The notes below the pieces were generated by a model. That model did not search any database. It saw only the letters and a program-made list of their open reading frames with translations, and had not been told where the DNA came from. A program made the position numbers and the translations under genes. From NCBI RefSeq assembly GCF_003024515.2, contig NZ_PYIX02000009.1, forward strand, positions 48,450-112,449: a stretch of 64,000 bases of DNA. Direction: 5' to 3'. The stretch comes from Acinetobacter sichuanensis. GTDB taxonomy: Bacteria; Pseudomonadota; Gammaproteobacteria; Pseudomonadales; Moraxellaceae. This document shows, piece after piece, positions 36,060 through 45,665 of the stretch (within the stretch, counting starts at the first letter, position 1; the number at the start of each line of letters is the position of its first letter).

Positions 36060-36071
36060 CTTAGGCTATTT
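36060..36071 (+). repeat. CTTAGGCTATTT motif, copy 4 (12 bases)
   Basis: Twelve-base version of the motif in the divergent region between ybaK and the acyltransferase gene. It lacks the TTTAT ending seen at 16741, 16882 and 26409. Confidence 0.55.
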
Positions 36072-36185
36072 AAATATCTACTGTTCATAATGTAAATTAA
36101 ACAACTTTACTCGTCATATCGCCTTTTGTTTTAATGAGTTAAGTTGGGCACTTATATTCACACAATAACAATTTTGGTTTGAATT

Positions 36186-36887
36186 ATGACTCAAATTGCA
36201 CCACAACAAGATAATAATCAACAGACTTCAGTAACACCCTCATCTACTGGAGTTTCTAGCTATCTTGCTCGCTTTATTTCATTTTTCACACGACGTGGCG
36301 CGCGTTTATTAACAGGTGCTCGTAGCCTTTGGCTAGGTTGTGAACCTGAATTAAAGCAACGCATTTATTATGCAAATCATAATAGTCATATCGACTTTAT
36401 TTTATTATGGTCTTCTTTGCCCACCGCTATTCGTCGCAAAACCAAGCCTGTTGCAGCTTCAGACTATTGGTTAAAAGATAGGTTTAGGCGTTTTCTCATT
36501 CAAAATACTTTTAATGGTGTCACAATTCGGCGCAATCGTGAAAATAATCAAGACCCTTTACAACCCATCAAAGATGCACTTGAACAAGGTTATTCTATTA
36601 TTTTCTTTCCCGAAGGCACACGAAATCTCAATGATGATGTAGAACTATTACCGTTTAAAAGCGGTTTATATAATTTGCATGAACAATTTCCACATATTGA
36701 AATTGTACCTGTTTGGATTTCAAATCTTAGACGTGTCATGCCTAAAGGAGCATTTGTTCCACTCCCATTACTTTCAACAGTGTGTTTTGGTTGCCCTTTA
36801 GATCAGCATTTTGAAATGAATAAAAGCGAATTTTTGACCTATGCACAACAAGAATTACTTAAATTAAAAGAGGTTGAAAACCAATGA
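36186..36887 (+). CDS. 1-acyl-sn-glycerol-3-phosphate acyltransferase (PlsC-like)
   Basis: 233 aa; membrane-associated acyltransferase that adds the second acyl chain to lysophosphatidic acid. Motif I is NHNSHID (HxxxxD) and motif III is FPEGTRN. A long N-terminal Gln/Ser/Thr-rich leader (about 25 residues) precedes the enzyme. Overlaps the next gene by 4 bp (ATGA). Pairing with cdsA supports a role in phospholipid synthesis. Confidence 0.92.
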   Translation: MTQIAPQQDNNQQTSVTPSSTGVSSYLARFISFFTRRGARLLTGARSLWLGCEPELKQRIYYANHNSHIDFILLWSSLPTAIRRKTKPVAASDYWLKDRFRRFLIQNTFNGVTIRRNRENNQDPLQPIKDALEQGYSIIFFPEGTRNLNDDVELLPFKSGLYNLHEQFPHIEIVPVWISNLRRVMPKGAFVPLPLLSTVCFGCPLDQHFEMNKSEFLTYAQQELLKLKEVENQ

Positions 36888-37828
36888 CCTTGAACAATCT
36901 ACAACAAACTTATCTTTTATTTGGCATTTTTGCATGTATTTTAGTTTTTGCATCAAGTGTTGGATTTATTTTAAAAAAACGTACAGGAGCAAATGCTTCA
37001 CCTGTGATTGACAACCTGAATGCTCGAATCAATGCATGGTGGGTGATGTTGATTGTTATTGGTGCAGCGATTTTACTTGGTAAAACTGCATTTATCATCT
37101 TATTTGGTATCATTTCTTTATTTGCATTACGAGAGTTTATTAGCCTACTTCCAACTCGACGTGGTGATTATTTCCCGTTACTCATCGCTTTTTATTTTGT
37201 TATTCCCTATCAATACTATCTCATTTATACAGATTGGTACGGATTATATTCTATCTTTATACCACTTTATGTTTTCTTATTGATTCCTATTGCCAGTCTA
37301 AAACAAGAAGATACCACTCATTTTTTAGAACGAAGTTCAAAAATTCAATGGGGGCTGATGGTCAGCGTATTTTGTATTTCTCATGTTCCTGCGTTATTAA
37401 ACTTAAAACTACCAGATTTTCAAGGTGAAAAAATTTGGCTCGCGATTTGGCTGATTATGGTGGTGCAAGCTTCAGATGTTTTACAATATGTTTGTGGAAA
37501 ATTATTTGGAAAACATAAAGTTGCACCTGTTTTATCACCTTCAAAAACTGTAGAAGGTTTAGTTGGTGGCATTCTACTTGCGACGGGTTTAGGTGTATTA
37601 ATGGCTTGGTTAACACCATTTACTTATTTACAGGCTGCTTTTATTGGACTTATTGTCTGTGTTTTTGGCTTCTTTGGCGGTTTAGTGATGTCTGCCATCA
37701 AACGAGATCGAGGTGTAAAAGATTGGGGGCAATTAATTCATGGTCATGGCGGCATGTTAGACCGTATTGATTCTATTTGTTTTTCTGCGCCCATTTTCTT
37801 TCACATTTTACGTTATTGGTGGAGCTAA
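36884..37828 (+). CDS. cdsA: Phosphatidate cytidylyltransferase CdsA
   Basis: 314 aa, about eight transmembrane helices. Makes CDP-diacylglycerol from phosphatidate and CTP. The CdsA signature is split between SPSKTVEGLVGG and KRDRGVKDWGQLIHGHGGMLDR-type C-terminal segment (SAIKRDRGVKDWG, then GHGGMLDRIDS), which is complete. The N-terminal helical extension is longer than in E. coli CdsA. Second gene of the acyltransferase-cdsA operon. Confidence 0.94.
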   Translation: MTLNNLQQTYLLFGIFACILVFASSVGFILKKRTGANASPVIDNLNARINAWWVMLIVIGAAILLGKTAFIILFGIISLFALREFISLLPTRRGDYFPLLIAFYFVIPYQYYLIYTDWYGLYSIFIPLYVFLLIPIASLKQEDTTHFLERSSKIQWGLMVSVFCISHVPALLNLKLPDFQGEKIWLAIWLIMVVQASDVLQYVCGKLFGKHKVAPVLSPSKTVEGLVGGILLATGLGVLMAWLTPFTYLQAAFIGLIVCVFGFFGGLVMSAIKRDRGVKDWGQLIHGHGGMLDRIDSICFSAPIFFHILRYWWS

Positions 37829-37834
37829 AATAAA

Positions 37835-37888
37835 ACGCTAAGATGAAAATGATCCAACACATACTCATCTTAGCGTGTATCACGCTTT
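37835..37888 (+). terminator. Overlapping alternative hairpins after cdsA
   Basis: Hairpin A pairs ACGCTAAGATGA (37835-37846) with TCATCTTAGCGT (37865-37876), a perfect 12-bp stem with an 18-base loop. Hairpin B pairs AGCGTG (37872-37877) with CACGCT (37881-37886), loop TAT, followed by TTTATTGTTATT. The two share bases 37872-37876 and cannot form together. Either could end transcription. Confidence 0.6.
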
Positions 37889-37945
37889 ATTGTTATTCTT
37901 GATTATTCGTATTCAATTGACTTAGACAATTTCTTGATTATTCAC

Positions 37946-38611
37946 TTATTGTTCTGCCAACCAACTCATAAAACGCTGACGCTCTACTTTTGAGGCATTT
38001 TGCCATATTTGAATCATTTGCTGATCAGCCGTTGTACTATTTACAGATACCGCAGTCGATGTTGCACTCAACGGCATTGCTGTTTGGGATTTTGTATAAA
38101 CAGGAGCAGGCTGATTACCCTCTTGTTTTTTCGTGGTTGTTAAATCAAAAACTCGACCAAAAAGCCCACCAGATAACCAAGGTTTAGCTTCATTATTTGC
38201 CCCAGTTTGCTGTACGATTAATTGATTATGAGCATCATACAAAGCCACTGTAGGTTGTTCTGCATATTTTTTTGCGGCTTCAAAACTTTGTGGTGCATCA
38301 ACCAAACTTAATTTATAACTTTGCCCATCTTGTAAATTAGGCGCCTTAATTGTCACAACACCTGATTTTAAAATATCGTGTTCACTGTTTAAATGTTCAA
38401 AATATTGTTGGTAACGCACACTAATTGAGGCATTGCCTGCATCGACTTTATATTCATTTTTTTTTGTTCTAAAAATACCTGTATTTACTTCCTGATCATT
38501 TACTGCCAAGACAACAATTTCTTCAGGTGCAATAATCGTCACTGCCGCCAAAGCAGAATTACCAATCACTAAACCTAAACTCATGATACTTGCTGCAAAC
38601 TTTAAACGCAT
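37946..38611 (-). CDS. DUF2057-family periplasmic protein
   Basis: 221 aa. Signal peptide MRLKFAASIMSLGLVIGNSALA with a cleavage site after ALA is clear. The mature part contains IIAPEEIVVLAVNDQEV and a conserved YRVDAGNASISVRYQQYF-type segment, typical of DUF2057 (YccT-like) proteins of unknown function. A Ser/Thr/Gln-rich linker precedes a last helical piece (WQNASKVERQRFMSWLAEQ). Convergent with cdsA. Confidence 0.8.
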   Translation of the reverse strand: MRLKFAASIMSLGLVIGNSALAAVTIIAPEEIVVLAVNDQEVNTGIFRTKKNEYKVDAGNASISVRYQQYFEHLNSEHDILKSGVVTIKAPNLQDGQSYKLSLVDAPQSFEAAKKYAEQPTVALYDAHNQLIVQQTGANNEAKPWLSGGLFGRVFDLTTTKKQEGNQPAPVYTKSQTAMPLSATSTAVSVNSTTADQQMIQIWQNASKVERQRFMSWLAEQ

Positions 38612-38776
38612 AGGTATTTCTCAAATGTCAATAAACTGTAAAATTTAATGCACTATGCTCTGTCCTCATGACAATTTTATGACAATTATCATTTACAGTC
38701 ATTTTTTAGACATAAACTATTGAAAATACTTAATTTTATAAATTAACCTATATCTTAAAAATTTGAAAATCAAACA

Positions 38777-38995
38777 TTATTCATTTTTATTTTCTGGGAT
38801 ACTATTCCGATTAGAATGCTGAAAATTTTGCTGACCACAATAGCGACATCTTTTTCCACCCTGTCTACGCCACATTTCATAAATCACACCAGGGATAATC
38901 GCAAAACATAATAACAATAAAGTCAGCAAAATATTGCCACGAAAAGTAGGCACACTATAATGTCCACACGATAAGCATTTTTCTTTGTTTGACAT
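38777..38995 (-). CDS. Small zinc-ribbon membrane protein
   Basis: 72 aa from the ATG at 38995, where the first zinc-ribbon half begins (CLSCGHYS). A transmembrane helix (ILLTLLLLCFAIIPGVIYEMW) is followed by a second CRYC pair. The two CxxC motifs around one membrane helix suggest a metal-bound cytoplasmic or membrane-surface ribbon. A longer TTG-initiated reading to 39049 has no support. Function unknown. Confidence 0.6.
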   Translation of the reverse strand: MSNKEKCLSCGHYSVPTFRGNILLTLLLLCFAIIPGVIYEMWRRQGGKRCRYCGQQNFQHSNRNSIPENKNE

Positions 38996-39115
38996 ATTTT
39001 TGAGTGATTTAAAATTTTTAGAAATACTAACTGATCCTGATTCACTCAATCAATTGCTACTCATAGCCTCTTGTTAAGATTTTCAGCCAAGTACTATTAT
39101 TTTTATATCATAAAA

Positions 39116-39137
39116 AAAGAGTACCTTAGTACTCTTT
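39116..39137 (-). terminator. Terminator of the 39.2-kb nitroreductase gene
   Basis: Perfect 9-bp stem AAAGAGTAC/GTACTCTTT with loop CTTA, followed by a T tract on the minus strand. Confidence 0.85.
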
Positions 39138-39160
39138 CTCTTTTTCACATAAACTTTCAA

Positions 39161-39754
39161 TTAGTTAAATGTTTTAAAACGCTCAGCATCATCCATAAAT
39201 GGTTTTTCACCCGCAGGCGCTTCTACTGAACCAAAGACCAATTGAGCACGTAATTTCCAGTTGCTTGGAACATCAAAAGTTTGTGCAACTTCTTCGTCTA
39301 CAATCGGATTATAATGCTGTAATGATGCACCTAAACCTGCTTCTGATAAAGCTGTCCATGTTGCAAATTGAGCAATACCCGTTGAGTGTTCAGACCAAAT
39401 TGGGAAATTTTCTGCATAAAGTGCAAATTGTTCTTGAAGACTTTTTACAACGTCTTGATCTTCATAAAATAAAACTGTGCCATAACCTGCAATAAAGCTA
39501 TTAATTTTATTGCTTGTACCTTCAAATGCTTCAGCAGGAACAATTTTTCGTAAAGTTTCTAAAACAATTGTCCAAAACTTAACATGTGAATCACCAAATA
39601 AAGTGACAGCACGTGAAGTTTGCGAGTTAAATGCTGATGGACTTTGTTTGATTGCTTCTTTAATTGTTTCTTCAATTTTTGCATTGTCTAAAGTTACATT
39701 TTTACCAATTGCATAAATTGTACGGCGTTGTTTAATTTGATCTAAAAATGACAT
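39161..39754 (-). CDS. Nitroreductase family protein, intact paralogue
   Basis: 197 aa. Nitroreductase fold, FMN-dependent. The N-terminal RRTIYAIGKN and SPSAFNSQTSRAV are conserved FMN-binding features; FPIWSEHS and LQHYNPI mark this subfamily. It is the intact counterpart of the broken gene at 21554-22156 and of the more divergent copy at 40046. The N-terminal MSFLDQIKQRRTIYAIG aligns with MSNHFLDLI-stop-NRRTIYAIG. Likely reduces nitro or quinone compounds with NAD(P)H, or acts on fatty or oxidative-stress products; substrate unknown. Own terminator downstream. Confidence 0.9.
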   Translation of the reverse strand: MSFLDQIKQRRTIYAIGKNVTLDNAKIEETIKEAIKQSPSAFNSQTSRAVTLFGDSHVKFWTIVLETLRKIVPAEAFEGTSNKINSFIAGYGTVLFYEDQDVVKSLQEQFALYAENFPIWSEHSTGIAQFATWTALSEAGLGASLQHYNPIVDEEVAQTFDVPSNWKLRAQLVFGSVEAPAGEKPFMDDAERFKTFN

Positions 39755-40045
39755 TGTATTTTACCCTCAATATTGCTTTGACCATTTTGGTCGTGTTCTT
39801 AAGATAGAGTCAGTATATTGCATTTAAATGATAGGCGTCAGTGATATCTTTATGACATAATGTTGCATAAATAGAACGCCCAGCAGTAAAGATAAAAAAT
39901 ACACCTTTCAATTGAATTTGGTCTATTTGTATAAGCATGATTTTACTTCAATATTGAATGATCTCATCCTATTTGGTCTATTTCTTTCAGCCTTAAAATG
40001 TGTATTTTTACATTCAACCGAATGAATGAATAATTCTTTCTAAAC
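39755..40045. other. Intergenic region between two nitroreductase-like genes
   Basis: 291 bp, AT-rich. It holds the promoter of the 39.2-kb gene (minus strand); no frame with a Shine-Dalgarno, hairpin or repeat was seen. Confidence 0.4.
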
Positions 40046-40729
40046 TTATGAAAAAACAAGAAATGTTTCATCATCCTCTACACATATTTTTTCGTCAGCT
40101 GGACTTAAAATAGAACCAAAAGTCATCTGTGCTTTAAGCTGCCAGTGTTGTGATAAATTATATTTTTCAATCACTTGAGTATTAATAATGGGATTATAAT
40201 GATGCAAAGCAGCACCTAAATCTAAACTTGCAAATAGCGCCCACACAGCAAACTGAACCATTCCTGAGCTTTGTTCAGACCAAATTTCAAACTCTTCTGC
40301 TTGTAAGGGTTTAAGTTTTTGTAATTTTTGAAGCACCTGTTGATCTTCAAAAAATAAGACTGTGCCATAAGTTGCACAGCATTGATCAATTTTTAGCGCC
40401 ACACCTTCATACGCTTTTTCATGCATGTATTGGCGTTGAATATCTTTTACCATTGTCCAAAATTGTTCATGTGATTGTTGTAGTAAAATAACCACTCTTG
40501 CACTTTGACTATTCAGTACCGAAGGACAACATGAAACTGTTTCTTTAATTAACTGAATTAATTCATCCTTCTGATAAGGAACCTTTTTCCCTAAATGATA
40601 TATGCTACGACGTTTCCGTAAATTTTCTAAAAATGGATATTCATCAGACACATTGTCTTTCTTTTTAAACAATAAATCTTTTGACAATTCCGTTGTCAAA
40701 ACATGACCAATTTTAGATAAAATTGTCAT
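40046..40729 (-). CDS. Nitroreductase family protein, divergent paralogue
   Basis: 227 aa. A 30-residue N-terminal extension (LSKDLLFKKKDNV) precedes the fold; core segments RRSIYHLGKK, CPSVLNSQSARVV, FEIWSEQSSGMVQF and LHHYNPI match the two other copies, but with many substitutions. FMN-binding Arg/Ser positions are kept. Lies 291 bp upstream of the 39.2-kb paralogue in the same orientation. It probably arose by duplication and has diverged. Function unknown beyond NAD(P)H-dependent flavin reductase chemistry. Confidence 0.85.
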   Translation of the reverse strand: MTILSKIGHVLTTELSKDLLFKKKDNVSDEYPFLENLRKRRSIYHLGKKVPYQKDELIQLIKETVSCCPSVLNSQSARVVILLQQSHEQFWTMVKDIQRQYMHEKAYEGVALKIDQCCATYGTVLFFEDQQVLQKLQKLKPLQAEEFEIWSEQSSGMVQFAVWALFASLDLGAALHHYNPIINTQVIEKYNLSQHWQLKAQMTFGSILSPADEKICVEDDETFLVFS

Positions 40730-40847
40730 TACACTTCCCCAAGAAATAAAAAAATAAAGGCATACATTTTGTAAGTATTTTATGGTTTTTATCTATTTTT
40801 ATCAAAGTTTAATGTTTACTTTTATAGCAATAAATCATGTAAAAATA

Positions 40848-40877
40848 AAAAAACTCCACATAAATGCAGAGTTTTTT
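40848..40877 (-). terminator. Terminator of ftsY
   Basis: A 9-bp stem AAAAAACTC/GAGTTTTTT with a 12-base loop, giving T tracts on both strands; it lies 19 bp after the ftsY stop. Confidence 0.8.
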
Positions 40878-40895
40878 ATGATTTAAATTAACGTG

Positions 40896-41987
40896 TTATT
40901 TATCAGTTTCAAATAAAGCTGCAACAAATGACTTCGCTGAGAATGGACGTAAGTCATCAATTTTCTCACCCACACCAATAAAACGAATAGGTACATGTGT
41001 ACGACTTGCGATATTAAATAACACACCACCTTTGGCTGTACCGTCAAGTTTAGTGATCGTTAAACCTGTTAAGCCAACTGCTTCATCAAACATTTCAACT
41101 TGATTAATTGCATTTTGACCTGTACCTGCATCCACAACCAACATAACCTCATGAGGTGCAGTCGCATCAATTTTTTGCATCACACGTTTTACTTTGGTCA
41201 ACTCTGTCATTAAGTTACTTTTATTATGCAAACGTCCTGCTGTATCTGCAATCAGTACATCAACACCTTTTGCACGTGCACTTTCAAAAGCATCAAAAAT
41301 TACAGAAGCACTGTCAGCACCATGTCCTTGTGCAACCACTTGAATATTATTACGTTCACCCCAAATCTGAAGTTGTTCTGTTGCTGCTGCACGGAAAGTA
41401 TCCCCTGCCGCCAACATTACTTTTTTACCTTCACCTTGTAAACGTTTAGCTAATTTACCAATTGTTGTGGTTTTCCCCACACCATTTACACCCACCACTA
41501 AAATCACAAATGGATTTTTATTTGGGTCAATATGTAATGGCTTAACGCGCGGTGCAAGCAAAGCCACCAATTCTTCTTGCAAAGCTTTATAAAGTGAATG
41601 TGAATAAATCAAATCACCACGTTCAGTACGCTCAGTTAAATTTGCAATAATCGTTTTAGTTGCTTCAACACCAATATCGGCAACCAATAATTGCTCTTCA
41701 ACTTCTTCAAGTAGCTCATCATCAATTTCTTTGCCACCGATCAAGATATTGACCATACCATCAGCAAAGTTTTTACGAGATTTCGTTAAGCCTTCTTTCA
41801 TGCGGCTAAAGAAGCCACCTTTTGCTTTTGTTTCTTCTTCTACAGCTTCTGCCACAACAGCAGTTGTCTCTGCTCGTTCTATTTTATTTTCAACAATAGG
41901 CACATTAACGGCAGGTAAACTAGGTAATGTGACATCGTCATCACCGATATCCGCATCAATCAAGAATTTATTTTGCTGTTCTTGCAT
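40896..41987 (-). CDS. ftsY: Signal recognition particle receptor FtsY
   Basis: 363 aa GTPase that docks SRP-bound ribosomes on the membrane. An acidic N-terminal domain (about residues 1-60, Glu/Asp-rich) precedes the NG domain. G motifs: [13 protein letters not shown] (G1), DTAGRLHNK (G3) and [10 protein letters not shown] (G4/G5 region). The start at 41987 has AAGGA upstream. FtsY binds SRP protein Ffh through the NG domains. Often encoded near ftsE/ftsX; here those are not adjacent. Confidence 0.97.
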   Translation of the reverse strand: MQEQQNKFLIDADIGDDDVTLPSLPAVNVPIVENKIERAETTAVVAEAVEEETKAKGGFFSRMKEGLTKSRKNFADGMVNILIGGKEIDDELLEEVEEQLLVADIGVEATKTIIANLTERTERGDLIYSHSLYKALQEELVALLAPRVKPLHIDPNKNPFVILVVGVNGVGKTTTIGKLAKRLQGEGKKVMLAAGDTFRAAATEQLQIWGERNNIQVVAQGHGADSASVIFDAFESARAKGVDVLIADTAGRLHNKSNLMTELTKVKRVMQKIDATAPHEVMLVVDAGTGQNAINQVEMFDEAVGLTGLTITKLDGTAKGGVLFNIASRTHVPIRFIGVGEKIDDLRPFSAKSFVAALFETDK

Positions 41988-42197
41988 GCCGAGTCCTTGA
42001 AAAGCATCGTATTAAAAAAGAAAGAGTTTAGCACAGATTGTCATTTTTATAAGAATTTAAGATGTTTTTAAGTTAGGGTTGTGCAGTTTAAAAGCTAGAT
42101 GCTACAAATCAACCAAAATGCAACATTCTCATATTGATTTAAAACGTAATTTTTTGAAGAATATTGCTAAATACTTTTATATTTTCTTGGATAAGTA

Positions 42198-43598
42198 GTG
42201 ATCAATATCAAAAAATTATGCTTGAATATTTTTTCACCACATTTATCTCAACGCTGTCTATTGAGTGGCTTTTTTCTAGTTGGATCGCCTATTCCAACAG
42301 TATTTGCAGAAACACAAAGCCAATTGGCACGTACAACTTTTGAAACGACATTAAATAATGGTCTCAAAGTCATTATTCGTGAAGATCACCGTGCTCCTAT
42401 TGTGATGACACAAATTTGGTATGCTGTGGGGAGTAGCGACGAATCTGGAAATCTGTTAGGTATTTCGCATGTACTTGAACATATGATGTTTAAAGGCACA
42501 CAGAAAGTCCCAGATGATGAGTTTACCCGTCTTAGCCGTATTTATGGTGGACGGATCAATGCAGCAACCTACACCAATTATACAAATTATTATCAACTCT
42601 ATCCTAAAAAATACTTTCCTCTCGCTTTAGAACTCGAAGCTGATCGCATGCGAAATTTAGTTTTACGACAGCAAGATTTTGAACCTGAAATCAAAGTGGT
42701 GATGGAAGAAAGACGCCAACGCACTGATGATAATCCTCGAAATTTAGCATATGAACGCTTTAAATGGATTGCTTATCCCACCAGTCATTATCGTCAACCT
42801 GTGATTGGATTTATGAAAAATCTACACAATATTAAACTTGATGATCTAAAAAAATGGTATCAAACATGGTACACACCCAATAATGCAACTTTGGTGATCG
42901 TGGGTGATATCAATGCAGAACAAGCCTTAAAACAAGTACAAAAATATTTTGGTGCAATTGCGAAAAAAACCACACCTGACCGTAATGATGTACTTGAGTT
43001 TGATCGCTTAGGCTATCGTCATATGGAACTTGCGCTTCCTGTTCAAGTGCCAAATTTGTACATGGCTTGGAATGTGCGTTCTTTAGCAACTGCCAAAAAC
43101 CCTCAAGATGCTTATGCGCTCACTATTATTCAATCTTTACTTGATGGAGGAATTTCTTCTCGTCTACAAGACCGCTTAGTTCGTGATAAAAAAATCTTAA
43201 CTGCAATTAATGTCAGCTATGAACCCTATAATCGAGGTGATAGTTTATTTACTATTTCTGCTTTACCTTCAGAAAATGTCAGCTTAGAACAAGCACAAAG
43301 CGCAATTCAAAAAGAAATGGATTTATTTAAAACAGAATTGGTAAATCAAGCCGAACTAGAGCGTGTTAAAAACAATTTCGTTTCTAACTTAGTCTATAGT
43401 CAAGATGATATCGCAGGACAAGCGAATATGATCGGAAATTTAGAAGTTAACGGTTTAAGTTTCCGTCTGATTGATGAGTTACCACAACACTATGACAAAG
43501 TGACACCACAAGACTTACAGCGCATCGCTAATATTTACTTTGTTCGAGATAATCTAAGTACCTTGTACTTAAGCCCTGAGTCCAAAGATAAACCCTAA
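42198..43598 (+). CDS. M16 zinc metallopeptidase, active subunit
   Basis: 466 aa, pitrilysin family. The inverted zinc site His91-x2-Glu94-His95 (HVLEHMMFKG) and Glu171 downstream complete the catalytic set. The N-terminus (residues 1-37) is hydrophobic with a likely signal peptide ending near VFAETQ, so it is periplasmic. GTG start at 42198. The inactive partner follows after 19 bp. As in other bacterial M16 pairs, the two subunits likely form one clamp that degrades peptides. Confidence 0.92.
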   Translation: MINIKKLCLNIFSPHLSQRCLLSGFFLVGSPIPTVFAETQSQLARTTFETTLNNGLKVIIREDHRAPIVMTQIWYAVGSSDESGNLLGISHVLEHMMFKGTQKVPDDEFTRLSRIYGGRINAATYTNYTNYYQLYPKKYFPLALELEADRMRNLVLRQQDFEPEIKVVMEERRQRTDDNPRNLAYERFKWIAYPTSHYRQPVIGFMKNLHNIKLDDLKKWYQTWYTPNNATLVIVGDINAEQALKQVQKYFGAIAKKTTPDRNDVLEFDRLGYRHMELALPVQVPNLYMAWNVRSLATAKNPQDAYALTIIQSLLDGGISSRLQDRLVRDKKILTAINVSYEPYNRGDSLFTISALPSENVSLEQAQSAIQKEMDLFKTELVNQAELERVKNNFVSNLVYSQDDIAGQANMIGNLEVNGLSFRLIDELPQHYDKVTPQDLQRIANIYFVRDNLSTLYLSPESKDKP

Positions 43599-43617
43599 GC
43601 CCATTCAGGAGTTTTAA

Positions 43618-45159
43618 GTGCCAAATTTAAAATTATTGCTTTTAATCAGTACACTTTTATGTTCAAGCTATAGCATAGCCGAATTTAGTGCAGAAGATGC
43701 CACAGAAGCAGAACCATTACCTACCGACACACCTTTAAAATCTCTCAATGTATTGGAAAGTTTAAAAAATTTAGATCAACAAAAAAATTATCAAGCGCCA
43801 TTTGTCCAAGAATTAAATAATGCACAAAAAGTCAGAACGCTTTTCGTTTCGACCCAAGATCTGCCCATTGTGGATATTCAACTGACTTTTAATGCAGGTT
43901 CTGCACAAGACGAAAATATTGCAAAAGGCATGTCGGGTTTAGCAAATATGGCAGCCAAACTGATGGCTGAAGGCACAGATCAATATACAGCCAAACAAAT
44001 TGCCAGTACTTTTGAAGGATTAGGTGCTAAATTTAGCGTTAATGCTTATCGAGATATGTTTACAGTCCGTTTACGCGTACTTTCTGACCCTCAGAAACTA
44101 AACCCTGCAATCAATATGATGTTACATGTACTCAATCATGCGACATTTAATAATTCTGGTCTAAACTTAGTCCTCAATAATACCAAAATTGGACAAAAGC
44201 AAGTTCAAGAAAATCCTAGCCGTTTGATGGGCATTCGCTTTTATCGTGCTATTTATGGCAAACATCCTTATGCAGAGCCTAGTGTCGGCACCAATGCCAG
44301 CATTCAAAAAATCACACCAGAATTGCTAATTCAATTTAGAAATCAATTGCTAGTTGCACAGAATATGAATATTTCTATTACAGGCAATCTAAGCACAGAA
44401 CAAGCCACTCAACTCAGCAGTTTATTCGCCAGTAGCATCCCTCAAGGCATAGCAGCACCCGAGCTTCCCGAACCCATCGACCAATCTGATTTTAATATTC
44501 AGTTTATCCCTTTTCAATCTAAACAAGCGAATATTATGATGGGGCATTTAGCAATTACACGCTCAGACCCCGATCGAGTCGCATTAGAAGTCGCCAATCA
44601 AATGTTTGGAGGAAGTGGATTTAATTCTATTTTAATGAAAGAGTTACGCGTAAAACGTGGTTATACTTATGGTGCTTATAGTACGTTATCCTCAACACAA
44701 GCAAAAGGCTTATTTAGTTTAAGTTATGGCACACAACAAGAACAAATGATGGAAAGTATCCGCGTTGCTCATCAAGCATTAATTGACTTTGTAAAACAAC
44801 CGATTCAACGTAAACAGCTTGAAGAAACCAAAGAAGGAATGTTGCGTTCTTTTCCAATGTCATTTAGCAGTAATGCCAATATTAATGCACAATTAGCAGC
44901 GATTGGCTTCTATCATTTACCTTCAGATTACCTAACTCAATATCAACAACAACTCAGTAAAATGACAGCCAAACAGATTCAAGCCGCGCTTCAAAAACAT
45001 ATTCGTGCAGATCGGCTTACTTTTGTGATTGTTGCCGAACAGCTCGATAAAGAAGCATTGAAAAAAATGTTGAATCAAAATTTAGGCATTATCACACCTG
45101 AAATAGAATCAAACATCGCGAGTAAAAGCATGAAAAACGGTCAAAAAAGTGAAGAGTAA
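43618..45159 (+). CDS. M16-family non-catalytic partner subunit
   Basis: 513 aa. It has the M16 fold but the zinc motif is lost: the place of HxxEH reads GMSGLANMAAKLM. It carries a signal peptide (LLLLISTLLCSSYSIA) and a glycine-rich C-terminal region (RVKRGYTYGAYSTLSS) that in M16 pairs contributes to substrate binding. GTG start with AGGAG upstream. The two genes are cotranscribed; the R and Y residues of this second subunit are important in comparable PqqF/pitrilysin heterodimers. Confidence 0.9.
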   Translation: MPNLKLLLLISTLLCSSYSIAEFSAEDATEAEPLPTDTPLKSLNVLESLKNLDQQKNYQAPFVQELNNAQKVRTLFVSTQDLPIVDIQLTFNAGSAQDENIAKGMSGLANMAAKLMAEGTDQYTAKQIASTFEGLGAKFSVNAYRDMFTVRLRVLSDPQKLNPAINMMLHVLNHATFNNSGLNLVLNNTKIGQKQVQENPSRLMGIRFYRAIYGKHPYAEPSVGTNASIQKITPELLIQFRNQLLVAQNMNISITGNLSTEQATQLSSLFASSIPQGIAAPELPEPIDQSDFNIQFIPFQSKQANIMMGHLAITRSDPDRVALEVANQMFGGSGFNSILMKELRVKRGYTYGAYSTLSSTQAKGLFSLSYGTQQEQMMESIRVAHQALIDFVKQPIQRKQLEETKEGMLRSFPMSFSSNANINAQLAAIGFYHLPSDYLTQYQQQLSKMTAKQIQAALQKHIRADRLTFVIVAEQLDKEALKKMLNQNLGIITPEIESNIASKSMKNGQKSEE

Positions 45160-45196
45160 TACAGTCTTAATCGCTTAAAAATTTGCCTATTGATTG

Positions 45197-45520
45197 TTAT
45201 TCATCTTCAATCGCCATCGCTGGATATTCTTTAATACGCGCAGCTTCATAAGCATGTGCACGCATTAATCTAAAATATTGATGTGTAGAAATATAAGGTT
45301 GTGTTTGTAAATATTTTGCTAAATCTTGGGTACGAGGATATTGAGCTTGTAATGATAATTTACTCACTTGATGATATTTTTCAGGACTGATTGGACGAAT
45401 CAGCGTGTAACCTGAAACAAGCAAAATAAAGACCACAACGATCATGATCCCCATTTTCAAAAAAGACTCTAAAGTCATGTGTGACTTTAATTGTAAAATT
45501 TGATTTTTTGATATGAGCAT
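45197..45520 (-). CDS. Single-pass membrane protein of unknown function
   Basis: 107 aa with one transmembrane helix at about residues 22-42 (GIMIVVVFILLVSGYTLI), then a 60-residue soluble tail rich in Gln, Tyr and Ala. No family is recognised. Positioned convergently with the M16 pair; its own promoter would lie at about 45.5 kb. Confidence 0.6.
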   Translation of the reverse strand: MLISKNQILQLKSHMTLESFLKMGIMIVVVFILLVSGYTLIRPISPEKYHQVSKLSLQAQYPRTQDLAKYLQTQPYISTHQYFRLMRAHAYEAARIKEYPAMAIEDE

Positions 45521-45665
45521 GTACTACCTCGAATGAATTCTTAGTGTAATCTTGAGGCAGTGAAAAATATAGTGTTTAGAGAAAAAGCATACAAATTTAA
45601 GGGTTATTAAACAACAATGTGCCTAATAACCCGATGGATTCATCAAAAATAGCTAAATTAAACAT

